Below are positions 1-7,444 of a stretch of 64,000 nt of DNA, one piece after another; position 1 is the stretch's first letter; every line of letters begins with the position of its first letter. Where the stretch lies: NCBI RefSeq assembly GCF_023347255.1, contig NZ_CP094466.1, positions 3,055,412 through 3,119,411 of the forward strand, read 5' to 3'. A program made the translations under genes and the position numbers. Under the pieces are notes generated by a model that made no database searches, was not told the DNA's origin, and saw only the letters and a program-made list of their open reading frames with translations. This DNA comes from Faecalibacterium sp. I4-3-84. Lineage in GTDB: Bacteria > Bacillota > Clostridia > Oscillospirales > Ruminococcaceae.

Positions 1-2
1 CT

Positions 3-158
3 TTGCCGGATGATCGTGAATACTGGGAGAAAAAATACCCCGGTTATACCCTGCGCGAGTGCGAACAGCACATCACGGGAAACAACACCAAGCACCTGAT
101 CGTGAAACTGAAAAAGAAGCCGGACACCCGGTGGAAGAACAGGAGGAACCAGCCATGA
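3..158 (+). CDS. 3' end of an unidentified phage gene (partial)
   Basis: An open frame runs in from the left edge and ends at TGA 156-158. Its last 51 residues are hydrophilic and rich in Lys, Arg and aromatic residues. The stop overlaps the ATG of the next gene (ATGA arrangement), which indicates translational coupling and supports a real coding end. No family was recognised from this fragment, and its start lies outside the window. Confidence 0.55.
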   Translation: MPDDREYWEKKYPGYTLRECEQHITGNNTKHLIVKLKKKPDTRWKNRRNQP

Positions 159-739
159 GCGCCAGACTGGAACTGGACGACCTGCCGCCGCGCTACCGTG
201 CGCAGGCGGAAAAGCAGCTTGCACAGAGAAGGTGCGGGGGCAAAGCTGCACCTGCATCGTTGGAAGCCGCTGTGAATGCCGCCAGATCGACCGGACACGA
301 GTTTGACAGCCGGGGCGAGTATGACTACTACATGGGAACTGTTCTGCCCAAAGTCCAGAGTGGCGAGGTCGTGAAGGTAGAGCTGCACCGCAGGTTTACT
401 ATGCTGCCGGAAAAAGAATACGGCAATGTGAAGCTCCCGGCGGCGCACTATACCCCGGATTTTGTGCTGACCTATGCTGATGGCACGGTTGAGGTGGTGG
501 AAGTGAAAAGCAAATTCACCCGGCGGCAGCAGCGTGATTACATCCACCGCCGCCGTATGTTTATCGATCTTGTGGCAGAACCGCAGCACTGGCGGTTTAT
601 TGAGCATATCACGCCAGATACGGCGGAAGAAATCAGAAAGTGGAAGCGCCTGGCCGAACAGGCGGGAAAGGATTCATCATGGGAAAAAGCAGGGCAAGGA
701 TGCCAGCATTCTACCGGCAGAGCATCCAGAATGCAGTGA
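155..739 (+). CDS. DUF1064-type phage nuclease (PD-(D/E)XK fold)
   Basis: The protein has 194 residues. Asp102 in a TPDFVL stretch, followed by Glu116-x-Lys118 (VEVVEVKSK), gives the PD-(D/E)XK nuclease signature, and the arrangement matches the phage DUF1064 family. The family is thought to cut branched or phage DNA during replication or packaging. The ATG at 155 is chosen because AGGAGG lies at 141-146 and because the start overlaps the preceding stop. The C-terminal tail after residue ~165 overlaps the next gene and is probably disordered. The exact substrate is unknown. Confidence 0.7.
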   Translation: MSARLELDDLPPRYRAQAEKQLAQRRCGGKAAPASLEAAVNAARSTGHEFDSRGEYDYYMGTVLPKVQSGEVVKVELHRRFTMLPEKEYGNVKLPAAHYTPDFVLTYADGTVEVVEVKSKFTRRQQRDYIHRRRMFIDLVAEPQHWRFIEHITPDTAEEIRKWKRLAEQAGKDSSWEKAGQGCQHSTGRASRMQ

Positions 740-1320
740 ATCAGCAAATCAACATCGGCAAGTCGAAGCACCGCACGACGCTGAACCGTGAGGCAATCGG
801 GCAGGTCGTTTCGTACTGCGCAGTTGCCGCGGCACATGATCTCTGGGACTGGGGCGAGAAAGAATCTACGCTCCTGACCTTGAAGATGAACAATGCTGCA
901 TCCAGGTATATCATGGATCACGACAAGTACGGTGCACCGGAAGCCCTCAAGCGGCTGGAAGCACGCACTGCCCACCTGATGCCGGAAGAATTTTGGCTCC
1001 CGGCGGGTGGTCTGGTAGGCTCTGAAAAAAAGCTGCGTGTTCTGGCTGAACGCCGGGACGCGGCAAAGATGATCGTTCGTTTCTTTGTGGAATCGCTGGA
1101 AGAAATGGAGTACACCCCTGAACAAATTGAGACCGTGAAGGAAGAAATCAAGAAAAATTACCAGCAGTTCCTCGGCTGGGTGGACGATGGCGGAGAAGAA
1201 GTTGCCTATGATCGTCTGCGCCGTGTCATTGAGGACATTTACGGCGTGGGTGCCATGGTTGAGCGCGTCAAGGGTGAAGAACCCGTTTTCGAAGAACCCC
1301 TTTTCAAGAAAGATTTTTGA
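679..1320 (+). CDS. hypothetical phage protein, 213 aa
   Basis: The start ATG 679 has AAAGGA about 8 bases upstream and lies inside the end of the nuclease gene, so the two are probably co-translated. The N-terminus is basic (MGKSRARMPAFYRQ). The rest is mostly helical and charged, with an acidic C-terminal part. No signal peptide or membrane segment is visible and I do not recognise the family. Its place between a nuclease and a late-regulator-like gene suggests a DNA-metabolism or regulatory role, but that rests on context only. Confidence 0.6.
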   Translation: MGKSRARMPAFYRQSIQNAVNQQINIGKSKHRTTLNREAIGQVVSYCAVAAAHDLWDWGEKESTLLTLKMNNAASRYIMDHDKYGAPEALKRLEARTAHLMPEEFWLPAGGLVGSEKKLRVLAERRDAAKMIVRFFVESLEEMEYTPEQIETVKEEIKKNYQQFLGWVDDGGEEVAYDRLRRVIEDIYGVGAMVERVKGEEPVFEEPLFKKDF

Positions 1321-1340
1321 TTTTTTGGGAGGACTGAGCA

Positions 1341-1868
1341 GTGAAAGTACACGAGGCGGAGGCAATCTTGAAATATTATGCGGACATCCCGCAGCGGATA
1401 GAGATCATCCGCCGTCAGTGTACCGCACTGAGCGATGAAGTGGACCCCATGCAGGGCATGGGCACCGATGGAATGCCCCGCGGCGGAACACCTGGGGACA
1501 GCACGGCGGCGATGGCCTGCCGGATGGATGAACTGGGCATTGGAGACCAACTGCGTCAGCTGGAACGGCAGCGGGCTGTGTTGCTGGAAGATCAGAACAT
1601 TATCCGAGGACAAATGAACCGGCTGGACAGTGGCCACAATCTGATTTTAACGGAGTTCTACATCAGCCACAAAAAATGGCACGAAGTACAGCAGAAAGTT
1701 CCATACAGTGTGCAGCACTTGAAGTACCTGCGAAACGTCGCTCTTGCACAGCTGGGAAGGAACCTGGAACGGCTCCCGGAGTGCGCCGCTTTATTATCGC
1801 GTGCGTTAAACACGCGCGAGGAACGCTGCCGGGCGGATGCCTGGGCGGAGGGCGATATTATCTTATAG
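1341..1868 (+). CDS. phage late-transcription regulator-like protein (ArpU/RinA/DUF1492 type)
   Basis: The 175-residue protein begins with GTG 1341 behind GGAGG at 1328-1332. The first half is a coiled-coil-like helical region. Residues ~95-145 resemble a sigma-70 region 4-like helix-turn-helix, with a FYISHKKWHEVQQKV segment followed by a recognition-helix-like stretch. This is the layout of the ArpU/RinA/DUF1492 proteins that sit just before terminase modules in Firmicutes phages and switch on late genes. Here ~9 kb of minus-strand genes separates it from the terminase, so the target promoter is not obvious. The family call is by pattern, not by search. Confidence 0.5.
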   Translation: MKVHEAEAILKYYADIPQRIEIIRRQCTALSDEVDPMQGMGTDGMPRGGTPGDSTAAMACRMDELGIGDQLRQLERQRAVLLEDQNIIRGQMNRLDSGHNLILTEFYISHKKWHEVQQKVPYSVQHLKYLRNVALAQLGRNLERLPECAALLSRALNTREERCRADAWAEGDIIL

Positions 1869-1978
1869 GCAAGGCGGCCTGCGGAACATCATGTGCAGGC
1901 GCTTCCGCAAAATCGTGTCCATCATCCGCAGAAAAACAAACACGACTACCCCGAAAATCTGAAAACAGGCATAGAAAT

Positions 1979-2010
1979 AACCCGGCGGGCAGTTGGCCTA
2001 CCGGGTTTTG
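1979..2010 (+). terminator. rho-independent terminator
   Basis: The stem AACCCGG (1979-1985) pairs with CCGGGTT (2001-2007) and is followed by TTTT. It lies 110 bases after the regulator-like gene and 20 bases before the next start, so it may act as a partial terminator within the plus-strand unit. Confidence 0.55.
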
Positions 2011-2026
2011 TGCAAAGGAGAGCAAA

Positions 2027-2269
2027 ATGAAAATCAAAATCGAGCTTGAAGGAGACATGATAAGCCTGCGGGAATATGCCGTCAGAACCATCACGAAAGA
2101 AATCGTAAAGACCGGGATCAAAGAGAAACAGACGTGGTATAACGAGGAAGCAATCCGGCACGAGTTTGACGATGCTGGGGTGGGCAGGCTGGTCAGGTGT
2201 TGGCTAAAAAATGTTTGGCCGCTTCCACAGCTACGTCTTTTGCGATGGAGGTTATCACATCGACGCTGA
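2027..2269 (+). CDS. small hypothetical protein, 80 aa
   Basis: The ATG at 2027 has AAAGGAG at 2014-2020. The first ~60 residues are a plausible soluble helical protein (MKIKIELEGDMISLREYAV). The last ~20 residues overlap the 3' end of the convergent minus-strand DUF2513 gene and are Trp/Arg/Leu-rich, so the natural end may once have been different. No family is recognised. Confidence 0.5.
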   Translation: MKIKIELEGDMISLREYAVRTITKEIVKTGIKEKQTWYNEEAIRHEFDDAGVGRLVRCWLKNVWPLPQLRLLRWRLSHRR

Positions 2270-2636
2270 GAGCGCCGGCTTTTTTGGCAACGCTTTTGAC
2301 CTTCGACCAATTTGTGTCAGACCGGATATTTTCAAGAAAGTTATGCCCGGCGGGGGTCAATTCCCGGACATTGACACGGTATTGCTCCGGGTGAGAGCCA
2401 GCACAAAGGGCGATAAGCCCAGATTCGGCACAGTATTTCACGGAATAAAGAATGTCGTCATTGTCAAATCTGGATTCAAGCTCGATTTGATAAGCGGGCG
2501 GATCAGTAGGATCTTCGCAAAGCATATCAAGAATATCGGCCCTTGCATAGCGAATGAAGTAGCAATAGTGGTCAAAATCCGTGTGTTCTTCCACGCAGAG
2601 CATAACAGCGCGGACGCAATCCATGTTTAACTTCAT
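2193..2636 (-). CDS. DUF2513 family protein
   Basis: The 147-residue protein starts MKLNMDCVRAVML and contains LTPAGHNFLENIRSDTNW, both hallmarks of DUF2513, a small phage and mobile-element family with a winged-helix-like core and no proven function. The start at 2636 is preferred over the upstream ATG at 2645 because AAAGGA sits 8 bases before it. The C-terminal helix (SVDVITSIAKDVAVEAAKHFL) is typical of the family. The gene is convergent with, and overlaps, the 80-aa plus-strand gene. Confidence 0.8.
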   Translation of the reverse strand: MKLNMDCVRAVMLCVEEHTDFDHYCYFIRYARADILDMLCEDPTDPPAYQIELESRFDNDDILYSVKYCAESGLIALCAGSHPEQYRVNVRELTPAGHNFLENIRSDTNWSKVKSVAKKAGALSVDVITSIAKDVAVEAAKHFLANT

Positions 2637-2660
2637 ACAAACCATCCTTTCAACACCATA

Positions 2661-2695
2661 AGCCCGTCAGGTCATCGACCTGGCGGGCTTTTTGG
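2661..2695 (+). terminator. strong terminator hairpin
   Basis: A 13-bp stem (2661-2673 with 2677-2689, one G-T pair, loop ATC) is followed by a T-run on the plus strand. It lies between two minus-strand genes and would stop plus-strand transcription coming from the left. As RNA it would also fold when read leftwards. Confidence 0.65.
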
Positions 2696-2705
2696 ATTTC
2701 GTGAT

Positions 2706-3095
2706 TTACTTTTCGTGTGGCGGCTGGTCATCCGGCGGAGCGTTGCGCTTGAAGATGATCTGCGGTTCGTTCGGATCCCGGCCTTCCTCTTTGGCGTTCT
2801 GGGCGATTTCGTCCATCAGGCCGACAGGAAAACCGTTTTCGTCGAGCGGCCCATCGTAACCGGTGAAGTCAACGACGTTCACGCAGGGCGGTTCGGGGAT
2901 GGTTTTGTAGTATCTGCCGTCCTCATAGTTCTGATCCGTGACCCGGTTCCAGTAACCAATGTCTCCGTGCTGCTCCTGGGCAGCTTCCATCGCTTCCCGT
3001 GCCTGTTCTTCAGTCAATCCGTCGAACAAGAGCCGGGAGCCATCAGCAAAGGCAGCGACCAGCCGCCAAGGGGCAAAAAATTCAGCTTCGTCCAT
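2706..3095 (-). CDS. hypothetical protein, 129 aa
   Basis: The start ATG 3095 has GGAG 7 bases upstream. The frame extends further upstream to 3164, but without a ribosome site. The protein is acidic and soluble, starting MDEAEFFAPWRLVAAF. A DGLTEEQAREAMEAAQ helix near residue 27 resembles antitoxin-like or plasmid-type helices, but I do not recognise the family. It is the next-to-last member of the leftward gene block, and TTTCGTG heptamers lie at its 3' end and upstream of its start. Confidence 0.6.
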   Translation of the reverse strand: MDEAEFFAPWRLVAAFADGSRLLFDGLTEEQAREAMEAAQEQHGDIGYWNRVTDQNYEDGRYYKTIPEPPCVNVVDFTGYDGPLDENGFPVGLMDEIAQNAKEEGRDPNEPQIIFKRNAPPDDQPPHEK

Positions 3096-3239
3096 GAAAA
3101 TGCTCCATTTCGTGCGATTTTCGTGAATGAGTTGAAGTTTTGAGCACGGAAAAGTCCAATTCATTCACAAAAAAGTGAATTTCGTGTACGAAAAATCATA
3201 ATCTGCAAACAAGATATGATATTTTGAACACAAAACTTT
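3096..3239. other. AT-rich intergenic region
   Basis: This 144-base spacer precedes the 129-aa gene on the minus strand. It contains three TTTCGTG heptamers (3108, 3119, 3180) and AT-rich stretches such as ATATGATATTTTG that could hold a leftward promoter. No good -35/-10 pair could be fixed. Confidence 0.4.
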
Positions 3240-4130
3240 CTATTTTGATTTCGTGGGGATGTACCCATTCAGGCAGCGATTGAAACCGCGTTTCGTGAGC
3301 GCGGCGGTGATCCGGTCATCCGGGAAGTAGAAAACAAGTTCGTTTTCGCTCAACAGACCAGACCCGGCGGGGTACTGAACACCGGAATACCAATCCGTTT
3401 CCATGTCATACTTGCGGTGAAGATACTTGTAAACGTCCCTCTGGGCCTTGTCGAACACCTCAACAAAGGAGAAGGAAGCGCACGGCGGCAGTTCCGTTGC
3501 CAGCATGGGCACATTCCGCACCAGCCATTCCACGATCGCAGCCTTTGCGGCGTTTCGCTTGGGCTTGTCGTCCCGGTGGACTGCATTCAAAATCTGCACA
3601 ACCAGCGGTTTGGGCAGATCGTTCAATACCTCTGCCAGCGGGTAAGGGTTTTCGTGCAGCAGGGGCGACGTGCGCAGCTCCGGCACGAGATCCAGATCGT
3701 GACAGGTTACAGGCTTCTGGCGGTCGTCGATGCGCTCACTGGTGTAATACAGCATATCTTTGATTGCGTTCTGTGCCGCGTCGGAAAGCTGCTCCACCAG
3801 AGCAACACTGTCTGCAAAGCTGATTTGCGCCTCGTTTCGTTCGCCGGTGCTGCGGCCCGTCTTATAGGCTGCATCAATGATACCAAGCTCCATAGCCAGC
3901 CGGAAAATGTGCTTGCAGGGCTTTTTGCGCTTTACAAAATCGTTACAGGTGCAGCTTGCAAGGCTGGTCTGGTACGGCTCTTTACCGGATCCATAGAAAA
4001 CCCCGGTTTCGTGTTCCTTGTCCACGGAAAGCGGGCTGGTCTTGCTCTGCTGGGCGCTGGCAAGGCGCTTTTCTTCGTCAGTGTCTGCGGGATGCTCTGT
4101 CCAGGGGCCGAAGGCGGGAATCATAGTCAT
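3240..4130 (-). CDS. SWIM zinc-finger protein
   Basis: The protein has 296 residues. Cys60, Cys62, Cys72 and His74 form the CxCx(n)CxH SWIM finger (CTCNDFVKRKKPCKH), a small zinc domain used in protein or DNA binding. The C-terminal two thirds is helical with no recognised enzyme motif. The start at 4130 is supported by AAGGAGG 9 bases upstream. The gene sits in the leftward accessory block, with copy A of the two-hairpin repeat upstream. Its role could be DNA binding in the mobile element, but this is inferred. Confidence 0.7.
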   Translation of the reverse strand: MTMIPAFGPWTEHPADTDEEKRLASAQQSKTSPLSVDKEHETGVFYGSGKEPYQTSLASCTCNDFVKRKKPCKHIFRLAMELGIIDAAYKTGRSTGERNEAQISFADSVALVEQLSDAAQNAIKDMLYYTSERIDDRQKPVTCHDLDLVPELRTSPLLHENPYPLAEVLNDLPKPLVVQILNAVHRDDKPKRNAAKAAIVEWLVRNVPMLATELPPCASFSFVEVFDKAQRDVYKYLHRKYDMETDWYSGVQYPAGSGLLSENELVFYFPDDRITAALTKRGFNRCLNGYIPTKSK

Positions 4131-4476
4131 AACGGGAAACCTCCTTTTCGTGTTTCGTTACTGTCATGATAGAACAAAACGAAAACAAAAGCAATAAAAG
4201 GCAAGAAGATTTCGTGCAGAGGCACCAGAATGACCCCGGCGGGCTGCCGGGAAGATGGGGCGGGGCTACTTTACGGTGCCTGCCCTGCCAGAGCTTCCGG
4301 GTCTGCGCTCAGACGTGGACGGTGGGCAGAGCTACCAGGTCGGAGAGGCGGGGCACGGTCAAGTGGTGACGTTCTGTCACCGGTTCCGGGCACTGGTGCT
4401 CTGGTTCTTCATGGTTGCTGCTCCTTTTCGTGATACTGGATTTCGCGATACTCCCGGCGGCTGCCGGGGCTGGCTG
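4131..4476. other. intergenic spacer with repeat copy A and a lone hairpin
   Basis: This 346-base stretch has no convincing gene. It holds the degenerate copy A (4235-4300) and an isolated CCCGGC/GCCGGG hairpin (4453-4468). An 11-codon minus-strand reading frame at 4410 sits behind AAGGAGC. An open frame downstream of it without a start suggests a decayed gene. Confidence 0.4.
4235..4300 (-). repeat. two-hairpin intergenic repeat, copy A (degenerate)
   Basis: The hairpin CCCGGC/GCCGGG is at 4235-4240 and 4246-4251. A second stem follows at 4259-4266 with 4282-4289. Its tip has three mismatches, so this is the weakest of six copies. It lies upstream of the SWIM-protein gene in its reading direction. 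Confidence 0.55.
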
Positions 4477-4695
4477 TCAGAACGGCAGGCCGGTATAGTT
4501 GCGCATGGGAATGGCATCGGCGGCGGGCACCAGCATATTGAGCAGTTGCCGGTATAAAGCCGGGTTTGCTGCACGCTGGGCGCGGAAGTCCTCTAGGAAT
4601 TGCGCCTGTGCTGCCAGATCAGCCAAGTTTTCGTCATCCACGTTGTAGCATTGGCATTGATCCGGCCCGGCGGAGTATATCCAACATCGAACCAT
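4477..4695 (-). CDS. small hypothetical protein, 72 aa
   Basis: ATG 4695 is preceded by AAAGGAGG at 7 bases. The protein starts MVRCWIYSAGPDQCQCYNV (three Cys in the first 16 residues) and continues as one or two amphipathic helices. It has no membrane segment and no recognised family. It is flanked by repeat copy B upstream and a lone repeat-type hairpin just after its stop. Confidence 0.6.
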   Translation of the reverse strand: MVRCWIYSAGPDQCQCYNVDDENLADLAAQAQFLEDFRAQRAANPALYRQLLNMLVPAADAIPMRNYTGLPF

Positions 4696-4725
4696 GAAAA
4701 TACCTCCTTTCTGTTTCGTGATGTT

Positions 4726-4793
4726 CCCGACGTAAATGTCGGGAAGATGGGGCGGGGTTGCTTTGCCCGGTGCAGCCCTGCCAAAATATCCGG
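4726..4793 (-). repeat. two-hairpin intergenic repeat, copy B
   Basis: One hairpin is CCCGAC/GTCGGG (4726-4731 with 4738-4743), a compensatory A-T exchange compared with the CCCGGC/GCCGGG of other copies. The long stem is 4751-4761 with 4772-4782. A TTTCGTG heptamer at 4794-4800 separates it from the methyltransferase stop codon. The 52 bases 4749-4800 are identical to copy D. Confidence 0.75.
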
Positions 4794-4800
4794 TTTCGTG

Positions 4801-6426
4801 TTAAGCGTTCAGCTGTAAAAACGTGCTCTGCGTGGGGATCAGGTGCCGGGTGAGGGTGTCGGTGTAGCTGGCCTCTCCCTCGTAGCTGTCAACCACCCGG
4901 CGGTCTGCGGCGGCCATATCGTGATAGCTCTTTTTGCCGTAGGTGGGCGGCAGCCAGCCTTTGCGCTGTCCAGCGTAGAGGTTGAAGGACTTCAAAACGT
5001 CCGTGTTCGTAAACTCGATGTGGCAGGTGCCTTTCTTGTAAAACGTGGCGGTGAAATAGTGCAGCTGGATCTTCTGGGTCTGGCCGCTCTTTTCGGCGGC
5101 ATCCAGCACGGCGCGGAGTTCGTCCCCATTGTAGGGCTTGCCGTTCGTGTCCAGGAAGTGCAGCACCCGCTCGATCTGGGCAACATGGCCTGTTGCGTTG
5201 TACCGGGGGCAGAAACGCCCATCGTATGTATCAAAGGCGTTGCAGCGGAAAATCACCTTGCGGTTGATCTTGTACGCGGAGTTCGTGCACCAGCCGTTGT
5301 AATAATGCACGTTCTTGCTGTACTCGTCGTTATAATGCAGGTTCGTCCAGTCGTCGAACAGCTTTATAATTTCGTGGTCGATGCTGGAAAGAAGATTTCG
5401 TGAAATTTCTTCCCGGACGGTCAGAATGTTGTACGCGCTGAAGTCATAGCCTTCAAGCTCTTTGATTCGCTTCTGGTAATCCTGCTGCATTTCGTAGGTC
5501 ATCGCATCGAACAGCTGCGGCATTTCAAACAGCTGTTTCCAGTACATCCCGCGCAGTTCCCGGATAGCGTCGTTATAAGATTTCGTGAAAGCCATCACAG
5601 GGTTTTCTTTCTTACCAGCGCCGGCAGAGGAAAACAACGACTTGATTCCGTTGTACTCTTCATAGATCCGGCGCACACCCTCTGCGGCGGCGTTGTACCG
5701 CTCAATGGCTGCCGTGATGGGGTCGGAAGATACCAGGGCGGCAAACTCCGGGTTTTCTTTCAAACGCTCTGCGGTTTCGTTTTTCAGATCCAGCCGGATC
5801 CGGCTCACCGGCTCCCGGTCGGGAATGTCCACCGACACAAGCGCCACCTCCACGCGGGCGGCGCGGCGGGCGTTCTTGAACGCATCCGGGATATATTTTA
5901 CCGTGGCGTGCAGCTCTTCCAGCTTTGCGGCCAGCTCCTTCCGTTCGTTGGTGCAGGGGTTGCGCAGGGTTTCGGCGTTCAGCAGGCACCGCACCTTGCC
6001 GCCGTCCTGCATGACATCCAGCGCTTTGAGTAGGTGCGCGGCACCAGCGGAGAAAGGCGGATTCATGACGATTGCGGCGTATTTCGTGGTGGGGCGGAAG
6101 GTCAGAAAGTTATCATGCACCACCCGAAAACCGTCTTTCTTCAGCACGGCGCGGAAGTCGCTGGAAAGCTCGATGCAGTCAAGCTCTGCGCTTCGTGCCT
6201 TTTCCTTGTCGTAGCGGTCAACCTCGCCGGTCTTATAGTCGTGGTGGACGTTGAACGCCAGGGCATGGACCTGACGCGCAAGTGCTCCATCACCGGCGGA
6301 CGGTTCAAGGATGGGTTTCGGGTAGGTGGTGAACCCGGATTTTACTTCCCGCAGGGAGAAAACCATATCAAAGGCCAGGCTGTCCGGCGTGGGGTAGAAG
6401 TCCAGGGAATCGTTTGGGGTGGTCAT
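4801..6426 (-). CDS. DUF4942-type N6-adenine DNA methyltransferase
   Basis: The 541-residue protein has the SAM-binding motif EPSAGDGALA (41-50) and the amino-methyltransferase motif NPPF (122-125). In that order these mark a class I N6-adenine methyltransferase. The C-terminal 300 residues match the DUF4942 part found on mobile elements of gut Clostridia. The start at 6426 has AAGAGGT 8 bases upstream. It could protect the element from host restriction or mark its DNA. No partner restriction endonuclease is visible nearby. TTTCGTG occurs four times inside the gene, in several reading frames. Confidence 0.75.
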   Translation of the reverse strand: MTTPNDSLDFYPTPDSLAFDMVFSLREVKSGFTTYPKPILEPSAGDGALARQVHALAFNVHHDYKTGEVDRYDKEKARSAELDCIELSSDFRAVLKKDGFRVVHDNFLTFRPTTKYAAIVMNPPFSAGAAHLLKALDVMQDGGKVRCLLNAETLRNPCTNERKELAAKLEELHATVKYIPDAFKNARRAARVEVALVSVDIPDREPVSRIRLDLKNETAERLKENPEFAALVSSDPITAAIERYNAAAEGVRRIYEEYNGIKSLFSSAGAGKKENPVMAFTKSYNDAIRELRGMYWKQLFEMPQLFDAMTYEMQQDYQKRIKELEGYDFSAYNILTVREEISRNLLSSIDHEIIKLFDDWTNLHYNDEYSKNVHYYNGWCTNSAYKINRKVIFRCNAFDTYDGRFCPRYNATGHVAQIERVLHFLDTNGKPYNGDELRAVLDAAEKSGQTQKIQLHYFTATFYKKGTCHIEFTNTDVLKSFNLYAGQRKGWLPPTYGKKSYHDMAAADRRVVDSYEGEASYTDTLTRHLIPTQSTFLQLNA

Positions 6427-6457
6427 GGTGTAAACCTCTTTTCGTGTTTCGTGATAT

Positions 6458-6524
6458 GCCCGGCGGAATGCTGGGCGGTGGGGTAGGGCCGCTTTGTCCG
6501 GTGCGGCCCTACCAGGGCATCCGG
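6458..6524 (-). repeat. two-hairpin intergenic repeat, copy C
   Basis: This copy has the most perfect long stem: 6482-6492 pairs with 6503-6513 over 11 bp around a 10-base loop. The companion stem is 6458-6464 with 6470-6476 (one G-T pair). Relative to copies B and D, stem positions 3 and 9 show compensatory changes. TTTCGTG occurs on both sides (6440, 6447, 6525). Confidence 0.75.
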
Positions 6525-6531
6525 TTTCGTG

Positions 6532-6711
6532 TCAGGCGTTGAGCTGGTAGCCGCGGCGGGCACAGATGAGGCGGAGCCGGGCGGCGGCGATCTGCTGGCG
6601 GACCGCTTCGGGCCTGCCGGTGCACTGGGCTTCCCGGCGCAGGTCTTGCAGTGTCCACTGCTGACGGATGATCTCGCGGGCCTGTTCAAAGATGTTGTCA
6701 AACTTCTTCAT
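6532..6711 (-). CDS. small helical hypothetical protein, 59 aa
   Basis: The start at 6711 (MKKFDNIFEQAREIIRQQ) has AAAGGAG 9 bases upstream. The frame extends upstream to 6753 but overlaps the preceding gene's stop. The protein is basic and predicted all-helical. It follows the 196-aa gene at close spacing without an intervening repeat, so the two are probably co-translated. Function unknown. Confidence 0.55.
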   Translation of the reverse strand: MKKFDNIFEQAREIIRQQWTLQDLRREAQCTGRPEAVRQQIAAARLRLICARRGYQLNA

Positions 6712-6731
6712 GATTTCGTTCTCCTTTCGTA

Positions 6732-7322
6732 TCATGCAAACAGGCGGTTGCATACCTGCTGTATTTCGTCGTTCGCCTTCATCGGGGCAATGAGCACGGA
6801 AACGGCGGCTTTCTTCGGGTCTACGGTGTCCGTTGCCAGGATGGGCGCAAACGGGCTGTTGCTGCTGTGGTAAACAAATTCGTGATGATCCACAAAAGCG
6901 TCATACTCCGAATTTATCATGATGGGCCGGGATCCGTTGCGGAACATCCGGAACATGCCCCAGACTTTGCCCTTTGCTTCGACTTCCTGCAAGATCGAAG
7001 TGCGTTTGACTTCTTCTTTGCAGGCGCTGAACTTCTGGAACATCTGCGCGGCGGTCAGCTGGTGCGGATCGTTGACCACAAACCCGGCATCGCTGGAAAC
7101 GATGGTCACGCCGTCGGCGGGTGCGTCCTGCATGGTCACGGGCTGGATAACATCCCGGTAAAGGATGGCGGGCAGCTTGAACGCTGCATAGCCGGTGATG
7201 ATGTACACGCTGCCGCTCTGGCAGGTGATCCGAACGGCGTTGCGGCTTTTTGCCTGCCCTTTCAGATAGGCGGTGATCTTCTTCACGTTCAGCCCGGCGG
7301 GGGTGCTGGTTGCTCTTTTCAT
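6732..7322 (-). CDS. hypothetical accessory protein, 196 aa
   Basis: The start ATG 7322 (MKRATSTPAGLNVKKIT) has AAGGAGT 9 bases upstream. The longer upstream frame runs through repeat copy D and is rejected. The protein is a soluble alpha/beta type with a YIITGYAAFKLPAILYRDV segment. No motif is recognised. Its place in the leftward block between the ArdC-like and 59-aa genes suggests a mobile-element housekeeping role. Confidence 0.6.
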   Translation of the reverse strand: MKRATSTPAGLNVKKITAYLKGQAKSRNAVRITCQSGSVYIITGYAAFKLPAILYRDVIQPVTMQDAPADGVTIVSSDAGFVVNDPHQLTAAQMFQKFSACKEEVKRTSILQEVEAKGKVWGMFRMFRNGSRPIMINSEYDAFVDHHEFVYHSSNSPFAPILATDTVDPKKAAVSVLIAPMKANDEIQQVCNRLFA

Positions 7323-7362
7323 ATTGCAAAAACTCCTTTTCGTTTTCGTTCTGTTTTTCGTG

Positions 7363-7429
7363 CCCGGTGCGCTGCCGGGGTAGTGGGGCGGGGTTGCTTT
7401 GCCCGGTGCAGCCCTGCCAAAATATCCGG
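7363..7429 (-). repeat. two-hairpin intergenic repeat, copy D
   Basis: The small stem is CCCGG/CCGGG (7363-7367 with 7375-7379) and the long stem is 7387-7397 with 7408-7418. Positions 7385-7436 are identical to the matching part of copy B, so one was probably copied from the other recently. TTTCGTG follows at 7430 and precedes at 7356. Confidence 0.75.
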
Positions 7430-7444
7430 TTTCGTGGTGGTGGG

